A DNA stretch of 64,000 bases. It comes from Evernia prunastri. Taxonomy: Eukaryota > Ascomycota > Lecanoromycetes > Lecanorales > Parmeliaceae. The stretch spans positions 310,001 to 374,000 of the forward strand of contig NKYR01000015.1 in the NCBI GenBank assembly GCA_003184365.1. The letters are read 5' to 3'. A model generated the notes under the pieces. The model had not been told where the DNA came from. It made no database searches and saw only the letters and a list, made by a program, of their open reading frames with translations. A program made the position numbers and the translations under genes. Positions 21,888-32,988 of the stretch are shown one piece after another; the first letter of the stretch is position 1; every line of letters starts with the position of its first letter.

Positions 21888-22145
21888 GGATGGGATGGGA
21901 TGGGATGGGATGGGATGAGCTTGTGGTTCGATACTGGGGGTTGAACAGATATGATGGTAAAGTATGGTGTAAAATTTCCTACCGAGGGAGCGAACCTGGT
22001 CATGATTTCATCGCTTCTTCTTCTTCTTCTCCTTCTTTTTCTTTTTCTTCTTCTTCTTCTTTTTCTTCTTCTTCTTCTTCTTCTTCTTGTTCTCCTTTTT
22101 CTCCTTCTTTTTCTCCTTTTCTCTTCTCTTCTTTTCTTTTCTCTT
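21888..22145. repeat. GGGAT tandem repeat and polypyrimidine tract
   Basis: Five copies of TGGGA occur near 21890-21915. A pyrimidine run of TTC/TTCTT units follows at about 22015-22145 on the plus strand, the strand opposite to the purine bias of the tract at 21.3-21.6 kb. Confidence 0.85.
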
Positions 22146-22879
22146 GTTTCCCCCGTTTTTATGTAGGGGGGCCGGGACGGAGTTCAGAATCTGCGCTCTC
22201 GATCTGATCTAGACGCTCAGAAAGGCTCAGGTATCTCTATGAATATCTATAAACACTACTATCATCACTATCTAGGCCGACCGCGTCTAACCCTCACCCT
22301 CACCCTCTCCCTTACTCTTGACGAGAAACCCCGCTGAAGCGGCCGCGTCAGTGTCCTATCATTCATCTGTCTGTAGCCATGGATGTGGCAAAAAGGCTCG
22401 GATGCATGCATGCAGGGGTGGGGATGTGGGGATGTAATGTGGGCCTTTTTTGAGGTAATTGGGGCTGTAGGGTGTGGATGGGTGGAATTGTTGGGATCTA
22501 GAGCCATTGTGGTGCTTCGGAGTTGTGAGGGGAAGGGCGGTGGAAAGGTGTGTGTTGACAGGAGGGATGGTTGGGGATTGGAGTCATGGTGGTAGGTTAG
22601 AAGGGTTAGTTTGTTCGGGGATTACGGTGGAGATGTGTGGAGCGGAGGGGGTCTTTGGAGGATGGAGCCGATGTAGCTCGTTGGGGATGAGATTTGGGGT
22701 AGGGATTGCTGTGGAAGGGGATAGGCGGGAGGGAACTTTTAGGTCATTGGATCTCGTGTAAGATACCGACATATTGCATGCAATTGTTGCTGTAGATTGC
22801 GAAAACACCTGCTTACGATCGGAGCGGGAATGTTCAGACATCGTAACCTGAGAACAGCCATGCATCCATCCACCTTCCC
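22146..22879. other. Intergenic, no gene seen
   Basis: G/T-rich on the plus strand, with open frames lacking start context or domains. Confidence 0.5.
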
Positions 22880-23320
22880 TCAATCGGCGGCGGGGAATAT
22901 ACTGCGTTTGACCCGCACCATCACCGGATCATCTTCCCTCTTACGCTTTGCCATCTGCGGCGAACTCGCGCGCACCCGCCCCCACGACAGTTCCGGCAGG
23001 GGACGTGGAGAGAAGAGGTCCACCGTCGACGGCGACGGCATGGCCCTCGAAGAATTACTGCAGTAGTCCTCGTCGGTCAGGATCCCGCGCGGGATCGATC
23101 CCGGCTTCGGCCCTGGGTTTTTGTTGCCGCTGTAGATGATGGCGTTTTCGGGGAACTCGTCGAGGATTTGCTGTTTGGTGTACACGGCTAGGGTTTTGTC
23201 GTCTTTGTTGCCGTGTGGGTTCTCGGACCGTGAGGCAGCGAGACGAAGCATACGGTTGTTCTCTAGAGCGTCGGCCTCGTCCTGCGTATAATGGTCCTGT
23301 ATGGAGATCTCAGTCAGCAT
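22880..23320 (-). CDS. Hypothetical protein, possibly a 3' exon
   Basis: A minus-strand frame of 146 residues, hydrophilic, with protein-like composition in its first 70 residues (DHYTQDEADALENNRMLRLA, then KTLAVYTKQQILDEFPENA). The tail is a basic, Pro/Ser-rich stretch containing MAKRKREDD. An acceptor-like CCATACAG lies just before DHYTQ (about 23297), so the frame may be the last exon of a longer gene rather than start at 23320. I could not find a preceding exon. Family not recognised. Confidence 0.4.
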   Translation of the reverse strand: MLTEISIQDHYTQDEADALENNRMLRLAASRSENPHGNKDDKTLAVYTKQQILDEFPENAIIYSGNKNPGPKPGSIPRGILTDEDYCSNSSRAMPSPSTVDLFSPRPLPELSWGRVRASSPQMAKRKREDDPVMVRVKRSIFPAAD

Positions 23321-23831
23321 TCGCTTTCTTTGGATAAAAAGCGGAGAATAAAACGCATTTGAGAAACAAAGAAAATCTTTCGCTGCCGAAATAGGGCATG
23401 CTAGTTATACAAGAAAATAGCTTCGGGGGTCGAAGGATCTTCCTGTTTCCGGAAGACGGCACGAGACTCCAATTCGCTACTAAATGGAAACGATCTACTC
23501 CGAAATGTTGGAGTCACTCTTTTTTGGGTGATCATCGGACAAACGAGACACGACCAGAGAGAAGATTTTCGGTATGTTATCGACGATAGGCTTAAATTCA
23601 GTTGATAAGGCAGATTTGAGGGGTAAAGGATGCTTCTGCTCCTGAGATAAAGAGTGTAGCCTCGATTTGTTTCGAAACGGGACTGATTCTGCCCAGAATG
23701 TACGTACCTACGCACATTTCGTGGTCAGCGTTGCTTCTTCAAGGTAGATGATTTAGCCGCAAGACAGCTTTTGGGAGTAGAAAAAATGCTTGCTCCCGAA
23801 GCATGTCGACTTCAGTATCTAAAAGGAAGAG

Positions 23832-24657
23832 TCATCTCACCAAAATGTTACTTCGGTATCTGGCGCGACATTCACGCTGGAATCGGCTCCGTCGCGCGAG
23901 TTTCCGATGCGTCTCCAGGAGATTCGGAGTGTCCTCTCCCGGGTCCAGATGCCAGCCTAGACGTTGAAGTAGGATAGTGTTGAAGACGTGCTCTTCCCCC
24001 AAGAGCTGGTCGAGCATGCCTGTCCAGTTGAATGAAACCTCACCCTTCTCATCATCTATGTGAAGGTCGGGAAGCCCAGTGTCATTCACTATGTCGCGAA
24101 CCTGGATCGAGAATACGGGAGCTCCGACTAGCTGCTTTTCGTGTAGACGTCTGAATAGCGATATTGGATCATCGAACCTTCTACACTTGAGGAAGGCTCT
24201 AGTCTGATTGTCGGAGAAGCGATCGAGAGTGAAAGATGGCGTTCGTACAAATCCTCGCACGGTTGATCCTTGAGTACGGCATCCGGCATAGCCAGAAGAG
24301 TAAGGTTTGAAGACGTCCCAACACAGAAGAAGGTCGCCTGCAGAATTGTCAGCGCTATGTCAGTCCACGCTGCTAAATCGACACTTGAGGGCCAGAACGA
24401 AGAAGCTTACCCAAGTCACAGCGTAGAATGGTTTCTGGTAGAAGAACCGTCCTGAAGATCCTTTCAATCTCGCATCTGAAATGTTTCGAGACGTGTCGGC
24501 CTCCTACCCAAAGCCATGTGAGATCTTCAGGTCTGTGAAGGTCTTCAAAGGTATCCAGGATCATGCTTTCGATTTCGGCGGGGAATCTGGGCTTGTTGGA
24601 GCGAGCACGTTTGCGGAGTTCAGACCAAACAGGACAGGAAGAAGATCTTGAAGGCAT
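23832..24657 (-). CDS. F-box-like fungal protein (RHVSxxFRxE family)
   Basis: Two exons give 250 residues: 24657-24411 and 24337-23832. The intron is 24410-24338 (73 nt, GTAAGC...CTGCAG, branch GCTGACA). The start MPSRSSSC is followed by RFPAEIESMILDTF and the diagnostic VGGRHVSKHFRCEIERIFRT. Many ascomycete proteins annotated as F-box-like carry this block in place of an F-box. The second exon has SRLSxx-type text (LDRFSDNQTRAFLK), a conserved acidic patch around VSFNWTGMLDQLLGEE and a basic C-terminus (RRSRFQRECRARYR). It may be a substrate receptor or an orphan of that family. No partner is evident nearby. Confidence 0.72.
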
Positions 24658-24899
24658 GATTGTTGATAGTGTCGAGAGTATGAAGGGGGAAGAAAAACTT
24701 GAAGATATGGTTAACGATGGTGTCGGGAGTATGAAGGGAAGAAGAATTTGAAGAAAGAGAAGGAAAAAGAGAAAGGAGACATCTTGTAATCTTCTTTGCA
24801 TCCAATATTTCTCACTAGCGTTACACACGAATTGAAACCCGCGGATGGGTTTCAAATGTGGTTAAGGTGTTAGTTATTATATTTGCTTTGCAATCGATT

Positions 24900-25612
24900 G
24901 GATACCTCGGAAGGTGAGGAAGAGGGGTACAGAGTGCTTGGTTTCATCTGAGGTGTTTCATTTGCCTCATGTGCATGCACAGAATTGTTTCCCCGGCGAC
25001 CTCGTAAGGCAACACCAGCGAAAGAGCACCAAGCTTGAGTTCTTCTTTCCGGGCACCGGAACTTCCTGCAATGCGACCCTGCGGCTTGGTCTCATGTCCG
25101 CACTGCCTTAATGTTCTTTTTCTGCCCCCTGCAAGTAGATTCCCAGCAGTACATCTTACACAGCCCGACGGTCCTTTTCTTTCCCATCTGCTTGGGGAAT
25201 AGTCTGCCTCTCAGATGTCTACTGGCCATGAAGCTCAGAGCGTTCGCTCTCCACGCTACTACGTTACCCCGATCCGGACCCCCAGATCCGATGCGGCGGC
25301 TGTTTGCTTTGCCCAACGGAACCTAACGGAACCGCAGCTATCACTGCAAAAGTGGAGAATGTGCAGACTGTATGGCGCTGGGACTCTCCTCCCACGGCCG
25401 CTGTAGCCTCCTCTTTCTTGTTCAATGTGGGCACTTTCCAGATGTCCTCGTATGTCCTCGTATTATGTAAAGGCCACCTAATTTGCTGGATCAACTGATG
25501 AAGAGCAATTGGTCCGTGCACTATAGCTCAAGTCAGAAGATTACTCTTGAATCTGCGTAGTATCGCAGCCCAAATTACTTCCTGCCTCCATGTCGCGCGT
25601 GGGAGGTGGCAC
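24900..25612. other. Intergenic, no gene seen
   Basis: No supported frame. Any continuation of the membrane fragment at 25613-25837 would lie here, but the tested joins end in stops. Confidence 0.45.
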
Positions 25613-25837
25613 TTACACTCTGAGCCTCAAATACAGCCATGCGCATACCATGAGCAGTACCGCGTTCATGGCGATGGATCCGAGCAATCCTTTCTTGTAG
25701 AAGCCCGGCCTCCGGTGTATATTGACCTGGCGGCTCCGGCTTTCGACGCTCTCGATGGGTTCCTCGTGCCAGTCGTCCAATTCTGCTTGTGACTCTTCAG
25801 CCGCCACTTGATTATATGTTTGCAATGGTTTGAACAT
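25613..25837 (-). CDS. Short single-pass membrane protein or first exon
   Basis: MFKPLQTYNQVAAEESQAEL begins a 74-residue frame. A charged cytoplasmic part is followed by one membrane helix near the C-terminus (LLGSIAMNAVLLMVCAWLYL). A strong GTAAGT sits at the frame end. Joining to the acceptor CTATAG about 100 bp on adds a short NCSSSVDPAN tail and then a stop. The layout (Glu-rich start, single helix, splice) resembles first exons of UstYa-like proteins, but no HxxHC exon follows. It may be a truncated gene. Confidence 0.35.
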   Translation of the reverse strand: MFKPLQTYNQVAAEESQAELDDWHEEPIESVESRSRQVNIHRRPGFYKKGLLGSIAMNAVLLMVCAWLYLRLRV

Positions 25838-26606
25838 GATGGCTGGGGATTAGCTTGAGGGGACGGTGTGCCGTAGCTGCTAGCCTTGTAGGTGGAGCAA
25901 GGAGTGACAGGGTCTTTTGATTTTCGCTTAAAGATGTGCCAAGCCGCTAGATTAAGGGGGGCAACGAAACGGAACAAATGCGAAGGGGTTACGAAACAGC
26001 CTCAAATTTTCAATCATTTCTGATCTATTCAAAGATCTTGTAGAACTGATGGACTTTGGTAGAAGCGCCGATTTGTGCCGATCCGCAGAATGGATGTGAA
26101 ATCTCCTCTATGTAAGATTTCCCGTTACATTCGTTTACGATTTTCAGGTGATCATTGATCCCTTCGAGCCCATGGCGATGCATTTTGCTATACGGAGGCT
26201 ATGCTGTCCCAATCATCGAGTCTTGTTGCTGCATGTCCGCTCCTTGTCGTTTCCAGGGAAGACGCCTCCACCAAGCAGGCAACCACCACGACATATTTAG
26301 AGCGTCAGCTGCATGGATTACACGGCCGAAAGGATCTATCTACCTTTGTTGTTTTCATCCTTCCCATTCGTCAAGGAAGAGAAATGATTGACGCCTGTGC
26401 CTGATGCAAATGTTTGGGGCTGACGCCAATGAGCCGTGCGTGTCTCCCAAGGCAGCTGTCAAATACCATCACTTAAGCCTTGTTTCCTCTCAAGTCTTCT
26501 AATTAGGACATAACTCCACTTTATCAATTTTTCCGCCCTGCTGTTTCCCTTGGAGTACCTTCGCAGCTGACAGTTGACCCTCTTTCCAATCCTCCTTTCA
26601 CAGAAC

Positions 26607-27457
26607 ATGGCGCTATATGTTCTACTTCTCACTCTTTCGTCCCTCTATTTCAAGGCCAATGCCGTCTCACAACCAGGCAAGATCGGCCTTTGGAGCGATT
26701 CAGAGTGCAACTCCAAATCAGGCCTTACCTCCAATTTCGGAGAACCAGATCCCATCGCCCTTAATTTCACCCTCTTACCCGACGTCTGCGGCGTCCCTGG
26801 CGATACTGTCCACAGTTACCTGGTCGCGCAGAGTGCTACCTGCGCCAATGGCACCACGGCCACGTTCGAATACTACGACAGCAACAACTGCACAGCTGAC
26901 CCCACAGACGAAGATCCCGATCCTGGGTCTCTCAAGCGTATCATGAATCGACAGGGTGTAGAGGGCATGGAAGGTAGCTTTGTGGCGATTGCCTGGCTCT
27001 AGTCGCCTTCAATTCTTTCGCATTCCTTTGCGATGGTGTCGCTCCTCATGATGATAAATTCGTCTCCTTCTCGCCATCCGCTATCGTGCCAACCACCGCA
27101 TCTTCGTCCACCGCTCCTTCAGTGTCAGTCGTATACATATCGATATTCCCTTTAAACATTTCAGCCACTGCCACGACGATAACGGCACCTTCAGCCATCA
27201 CTCCTCCAGTGTCACTCAAGTTCACTTCGAGATCCTCTTTAAATCACTCAGCTACAGCATCGACTCCGTCCGCATCGACTTCATCCGTATCGACTTCATC
27301 CGTATCGAACACCCCCGCACCGGTCACCCCTGCACCGAGCTCCCCTACATCGAGCAACGATGGTTTAAGCCCTGGCCACTTCGCTGGCAGGAGTGCTGGT
27401 CTCGGCGTCGTATCTGCTTTTGGAGTGTTGGCGATTGCTGCTCTGTGCTTTTCCTGA
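26607..27457 (+). CDS. Secreted cysteine-containing, GPI-type surface protein
   Basis: Two exons give 267 residues: 26607-26955 and 27003-27457, with a 47-nt intron (GTGTAG...CTCTAG). Without splicing, the first frame stops at 27002. The start MALYVLLLTLSSLYFKANA is a signal peptide. The outer domain has four spaced cysteines (SECNSKSG, PDVCGVPG, ATCANGTT, NNCTADP) and a fifth in the second exon (FLCDGV). A Ser/Thr/Pro-rich stalk follows and ends in a hydrophobic GPI-type tail (GVVSAFGVLAIAALCFS). The intron lacks a clear branch site, so a one-base frameshift in an unspliced gene is the alternative. It is probably a wall or plasma-membrane protein. No domain name recognised. Confidence 0.65.
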
Positions 27458-27719
27458 TCACGCAGTCAAACGGCTGCCAACCCCAAACACGATGATGGAC
27501 AGTTAAAAGCGTGGTCTGAGGATGCTGCAATAACATCTGCACCCGCTACAGGAGGCATTGCTTATGAACTTGGTGGAGGATAGCGTTGGTATTGATGTTG
27601 ATACCGCTCACGAACTTGGCACACAACGAAAAGTGCGTAAAAGCTTATCAAAGGATGAAGCTTTGTACATGAGAGCTTGATGGCTGATTTATAAATTTTA
27701 TTTCTCTTTGCCCAGGAGG

Positions 27720-28175
27720 CTAGTCCACAGGAACAAAACGAGTCGGGTCATAGGGCCATGGAATGTTTTTAAAGTCTTCGCCAGATCTCTTTCCCAGAGC
27801 TCTGCGCATCTTACATCCACTGACCTTCGTACAAAACCCCCTCCAAGAGCATAAACCCTCGCTAATACACTCAAATTTGTGGAGAGTTTCCAGTACTTTA
27901 CGGAGCGAAACGTGGCATATTCGGTTAGCCTCCACAACGCTGTCTGCTTACACTTTCCTTTCCCACGCTGCATCACTCACTCACCTATCACCATAACCTG
28001 GCGCTTTTCTTAGATCCAGCGCGAGGTCTATTAGAGAAACATCGGCTGTACACTTTACCCCTAGCAGCATAAGATTTGGTACGTCCCAGAAGACGTTGAA
28101 TGAGACCGAAGACACAAAAACCCGCTGACGAGAAAGGAGTATTAGCGTAAAAACAAAGACCCTAGCAAAATCCAT
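27720..28175 (-). CDS. Small secreted cysteine-rich protein
   Basis: Two exons give 136 residues: 28175-27985 and 27939-27720, with a 45-nt intron (GTGAGT...GACAG). The start MDFARVFVFTLILLS is a signal peptide. The mature part has six cysteines in the pattern GVKC - RIC - FEC - GLC - GFC - GCK, enough for three disulfides, and ends PYDPTRFVPVD. The second exon makes sense only in the frame given by splicing, which supports the model. The size, secretion signal and even cysteine number are those of fungal effector-like or antimicrobial-like proteins. No family recognised, and the role is not inferred beyond secretion. Confidence 0.65.
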
Positions 28176-28199
28176 CTCCGTAATCAGCCTCAGTCTCAG

Positions 28200-28712
28200 T
28201 TGAAAGCCAGCTTCTCTCAACCCCGGATTTCGATCCTGACCAGACTATCAAGTCAGACAGACCCTCTTCCAGCACCTCACAACCCCTCCACTAACAACAC
28301 AGACAAAAAGCCACCCCCCCGCACCCCACCCCTCACAATAACCGCCCCAATCCTTCTTGGCTGTAAGTCCCCCCTCCATCGCAGGAGTTACAGCCCTTGC
28401 TAACACGCCCGTCCAGTCTTACTGCACTTCGTATACCCGGCAGCCCTGTCCGGGCTCGGCGTCGCCGGCAACGCCTACTACTTCCGACGTCGGATGCGGG
28501 TTGTGGACGACCGTCTCGAGCGTCTGGAGGGCGAGTTTGCAGATGTGGAAGGCGGGTTAGATTCGATAGGAGGCGATGTGAGGGAGATGGGAAAGAGGCT
28601 TGAGGAGGTGGAGGCGCGTTTGGGTATCGTCGCGGCGGGTCGGATATCGGTGCGGGGGGAGCATGTCGCTATCGCGGAGAAGATCTTTAAGGAGTGTTGT
28701 AAGGACGGGTGA
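28200..28712 (+). CDS. Short membrane + coiled-coil protein, start codon not found
   Basis: Two exons are clear. The first ends at 28362 (APILLG) and the second is 28417-28712. The intron is 28363-28416 (GTAAGT, GCTAACA branch, CCAG). The junction builds one membrane helix (FLLHFVYPAALSGLGVAG) followed by NAYYFRRRMRVVDDRLERLE and a heptad-like coiled coil of about 60 residues. The first exon has no in-frame ATG back to a stop at 28143; the frame upstream of the helix is Pro/Thr-rich leader-like sequence. At the place where a start would fit (before TAPILLG) the codon is ATA. Either a small 5' exon was missed or the start has been lost. Probably an organelle or ER membrane protein of unknown role. 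Confidence 0.55.
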
Positions 28713-30038
28713 GATGTTGACGGGTAGGGGATCGTTGGTCTTTGCTCTGTTCTGATTTGCTTTGCTGTTAAAATGCGTATACCCCACTCCGTACTAGATT
28801 TCTCTACCGACGAGATTTCGCTCAGGGCACAACTCCACTTTACTTTGTTATTCAAGACACGTCGTGTTCTGTACAGCTATAGTAGTATCTCTCGGAGTGC
28901 GCTCCTTTCTCCCAGTTGTGAACAGCTGTGATAGTCTTCATCAGTAATCTTACCATATAAATCTGCTTGCCCAGGCATCAGATATCGCGCCCCCCCCCCA
29001 AAGATTCCCAACACCTTCACAATCGACACCATCTTGTACTCAAATACCCCTTTTCATCTCTTGCAATCCCTCGCCGCTGGCACTTCCCCCTCTCGCTGGC
29101 TACCAGCCGAAACAAACCACATTCACACATAACAGTAGACGAATATCGCATCGCATCCCCTCCCCTCCCCAAGGAACCACATTAAAATCCGACGACTCGA
29201 GTGTGATAGGGAAGCAGGTACTACGCCTCACGGCTTCGGGATCTGAGAAAAGGGGGAGGAATGCGGTGATTGCTCGCTCGCTCGGAAGGATTTTATTCAT
29301 TGGGTGTGTGAGAGAGTTTGCAGGGACGGATGGACGGGGAATTCCCAATCAGGTCCTGCAAACCGTCACCGGGAAAAGCGAGCTCTTTTTTCTGGTTTTC
29401 TTTTCTGGGTTTTGGAGGTTTTACATCCATTTGTGCATCTTTCTATAGATATACATCAAGATAAGTCTTATCTTCTACATATTTGCGCAGCGTTCTGTGG
29501 ATGTAAACGGGAATGAGTCCCTTCTTTGCACCCAGTCTCTGTCTTTCATCCGAGTAAAAGAAGATATGTAAGCGCAAAGTATAGACCAAACTGTCGCTCT
29601 TTTCGGTCAACGCGCCGAACTTTGTGCAGAGTCTTCGCGCTCTACGCCTGAACGTTTGCAATATTCTCTTATCTCAGATCCTGTCCGGAGAGACTACCAC
29701 AAGGGTGGAAGTATGCGCGCAAAGGAAGTACAAAGCATGCATGTAGACTGTGAAGGGATATTCAGAGGAGCAGATCCAACACATCACTCGTTGAAACCTC
29801 GCCCTTCGCAGCCCCACGGTGGTTGTAGAATTTGATCGCGGTGTCGAAGACGGGAATCGCTGGTGGGGAGGATGTCTTGGCGGGTGCAGATAATGGCGTC
29901 GCAGTTGTCGTTGTCGCTATCGTTATTGTCCGCATCGACGCCTAGTCCCCACAGCCAAACACATTCAGTTGGATGGATAAGCATTCAGCGTCTGACACCC
30001 TTCGCTTGCCTCTCCGCCGTCTCATCTGCGTTGCAGAG
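28713..30038. other. Intergenic, mostly without genes
   Basis: A run of ten C lies near 28989. No supported frames; the 3' end may hold a terminal exon of the minus-strand gene at 30039-30425. Confidence 0.45.
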
Positions 30039-30425
30039 TCAATGGGCGCATTCCGAATTCGTTCGGAGCACCAGAATGCGGTCGTATCGAAACCAAAAGT
30101 CGGGCACTTTGTTGGGAAAGAGGGCGCGGTCGGGGCTGTAAGCGCGCATGGGCACAGCGTTGTTGATGTTGCGTTGAACATCGATTATGGAGTCGTCGGT
30201 CTTGGAAGTTAGGCTTGGGTCGGATTGGTAATTGGGATCGGTATATTCGTGGTAAGGACGATATTGGCCGAGGTGTATATCCGTTGGCCGGATTGGAGGT
30301 TGGTGTTGGTGGGGTGGGCTAGCGGGCGGAGTGGTGGAGAGGAGGACGGTAGCGACGAGGGTGAAGAGTTTGGTGGAGGGTATGTATTTGTGTATCGTGA
30401 GACCGCGAAACTGATCGCGTGGCAA
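30039..30425 (-). CDS. Possible secreted hypothetical protein
   Basis: A 128-residue minus-strand frame. After a basic N-terminus there is a hydrophobic segment (KLFTLVATVLLSTTPPASP) that could be a signal peptide. A Pro/Tyr/Asp-rich mature part follows (GQYRPYHEYTDPNYQSD, RALFPNKVPDFWFRYD). An acceptor (GGGGACTAG) near 29944 opens another protein-like frame running to about 29770 and ending VSTSDVLDLLL, so a second exon is likely. The donor could not be fixed; GTGCTC after DRIL is one choice. Family unknown. Confidence 0.35.
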   Translation of the reverse strand: MPRDQFRGLTIHKYIPSTKLFTLVATVLLSTTPPASPPHQHQPPIRPTDIHLGQYRPYHEYTDPNYQSDPSLTSKTDDSIIDVQRNINNAVPMRAYSPDRALFPNKVPDFWFRYDRILVLRTNSECAH

Positions 30426-30813
30426 TGCGTGGTGGTTGTGAAAGATGCTGTTTGCTTATATTATATAGTTAAGGTCGTTGGTGGGTCTTTAAGGAGGTTT
30501 CGAGCGGTGTAAGGAGGAGGGAACGGGCTTGAGCTGATGAAGAGGAGATGCTGGAGACAAAAATGAGAGACGGTAGACGACGCATCGCGACGAGACCAAA
30601 GGTGGCTAAACTGTGAGTAAAGAGTAGGGTTTTGTGGGAGGTTGCTTGGTGGATAAGAGAAAACAAGCAAATAAAAGAGAAGACCAGGGAAGGGAAAATG
30701 ATCCTCTTGACCACATTACCCAAGAGCGTTTGTAACATGCAACCCATGGCGTAGTAAGAGATTGCCATCAGGCTTCAGTCCACTCGTCAATCATGCAACA
30801 TTCATTATGATAA

Positions 30814-32710
30814 TTAATCAAACCTAATAGTGGGCCCCCACGGGACGTCCTCCCTAATAGGCGAAGTGTAAGCCTCGCTGGGCACGTCCGTTTCCTCCTT
30901 CCGTCCGGGCAACGTGGCACAGCTCCACCCCCTGATTAACGGACTCGCATTTTCCTCCCAGCACGCCCAACTGCAGCCTCTTCTCAACAGAGGCACTGGC
31001 GTCCCGTGCATTGCCAATGGATTAAGGCCCAACTGCTGCCCCCCTAAGCCCTGCTCCGGGATGCAGTACCACCATTCGATCCACTCAGTGCGCGGGATAA
31101 TGTACTCGTTCCCGCAGACAGAGCAGCTTTGGCCGCCTGCTTCTTTGAGTTTCCATGTCTTTTGGAGGAGCTGCGTAAGATGTGCTGGACAGTCGTCCGG
31201 GATGAGAAAGGGAAGTTGGCTCACTTGTGGTGAGTTTTTGCAAGCGCGTAAGGCGAGTTCGAGGAGAGATGGTGTTTTGGTACGTTCTTGTGGTGGCGGC
31301 CCAAGGAACTCGTCATCAGCTAGGGGCTCAGGCCAATGCTCTGGGAGAGAAGATGGAGCCGGTGGCCATTGCCGAAAAGAGGCGCCGGTGAGATCGAGGA
31401 AAGCGATACGTGTCGAGGCTACTTGACGTGGCTCACCGGACTTGAATCTCCGACCGGGTACGTGACTCCAGGTCGATGGGACAGGGCGAACCAAAGGGTT
31501 GGGATGGATCATGCACTTCTGGAGGTTGGCGTGAAGAAGACCAAGGAGCTCCCAAGGAAGCCAATTAAGCTGGTTACTGCCAAGATTGAGTTCTTTGAGG
31601 TTATTGAGCTCGCCAATCGATGGGAGTATCTCAGTCAGTTTATTCGAGCGTAAGCTTAGAACTTCCAGATTTGTCAGCTGGAACACCTCGCCAGGTACCT
31701 CCTCGAGAAGATTATTCGATAGGTATAGTCGTAGTGCTGGCTTCAGTGAGTGATTGCCTAGGTCCGGTAATAGTCTTGTAAAGTAACGCAGGGGCCGCAG
31801 CGTCGGCGTCCGTATTTGCTGCATATACATTGTTCTGGATTCAGAATTAGCCTGGACCTATTATAGAAGCTGGAACTGCATTAGGGAGCCAAGTTTGGAG
31901 AAGAATGCGCTCTGGTACAGGAACGTACGATAAGTCAACAGTCTCCCAACCTCTTTCGACACACAATGCGACTTCCGTCTGTGCTTTTTGTTGCACCAAG
32001 TGAAAGCCCATCAAATGGCCTGGCTGTTTCTGCCAGTATGGAAAAACTGGTCCCTCGAAATCCCCCGGATCTTCAGTTATCTGCAAGGCTTTGTTCACCA
32101 AAGCTTGCTGTAGTTTCTCCTCCAACGTTTGTGTACCGTCGTGAACCTCGTCTCCAAGATCAAGCTCTCCTTCATTCTCATGCCAAAGATCCTCATCACC
32201 ATCAATGGCTCCTCCTCTCTCCATAACCCTCAACGTTCTTCGGACAGCATCCTGCCGATCATTTCCATCGTCATCCGTAGACTCGTCGCTACCCAGCCAC
32301 ACGCCACTGTCGTGGGTTCTCTTGAAAGCACCCCTCATACGGGGCTTCTTTGTAGAGGAAGGTACCGGGACGCTATCGCAAGACTCGTTTCTATCGTACC
32401 ATGTCCTCCGATGCTGTCGCTTGACCCTTGGCTCGTAGTAATTTTCAGCTGAAGAAGCAGGCAGGTCGTCACTTGAGAAGAGGGGCGCGTCACTGGAGCT
32501 GGCGAGGTATTCGTTTCGATCGCGTTTCTTATTCACTGTAGATGGGATAAGGCTTGGTAATTTTGGCAGGGTGGAGCTCTCAGCGGAGTCCTGAAGGTCG
32601 GTCAAGAGGTCGAAGGTCGTGGCTGATGTTATGGTATCCAGAGATTCACAGGCTGGACTACTCGTACTGCTATTCCCATGGTTCAAGCCTTCCGTAGAAG
32701 ATATTGTCAT
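30814..32710 (-). CDS. Leucine-rich-repeat protein
   Basis: Two exons give 600 residues: 32710-31929 and 31834-30814. The intron is 31928-31835 (94 nt, GTACGT...CTAAT...CCAG); it joins GWETVDLS to LRPLRYFTRLL. The first 220 residues are disordered and acidic, with a basic patch (KKRDRNEYLA, RVKRQHRRTW). Then come four LRRs of the typical ELPxxIGxLxNLxxLxLxxN kind (LRLYLSNNLLEEVP, LEVLSLRSNKLTE, LKELNLGSNQLNWLP). The tail carries a single CxxC (SCSVCGNEY) and tryptophan-rich text (TEWIEWWYC). This layout is shared by a conserved set of ascomycete LRR proteins without assigned role, probably nuclear or cytosolic scaffolds. Frame intact. Confidence 0.82.
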
Positions 32711-32988
32711 TTCTTAGCCTGTTGATAGGGGATGTGCAGATGCAAATCTTCGAAATCAGGGTACGCAAGCGTCAATAACAGGTTATCACTCAGGAAGAAT
32801 GCCCATATATAGATAGAGAAGATACTGTATCTTACTGTTTGCAACGCGGAGAACGGCAGCCGTTGTTGATTAATTACTTGATGAAGACGCTAAATGAACC
32901 CCGGGGTTTAGCCATGAGGCGGTGGCGACCCCTCGGCAAATTAGAAATCGCGCAGGCACGTGACATTCAACTCACGGTGGTCAATGGG

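Noticed and set aside
23297..23840. Joining the F-box-like gene to the frame at 22880-23320 as a third exon
   Set aside because: It would need an intron of about 540 nt, far longer than any other here, and the F-box-like protein already ends in the usual basic tail.
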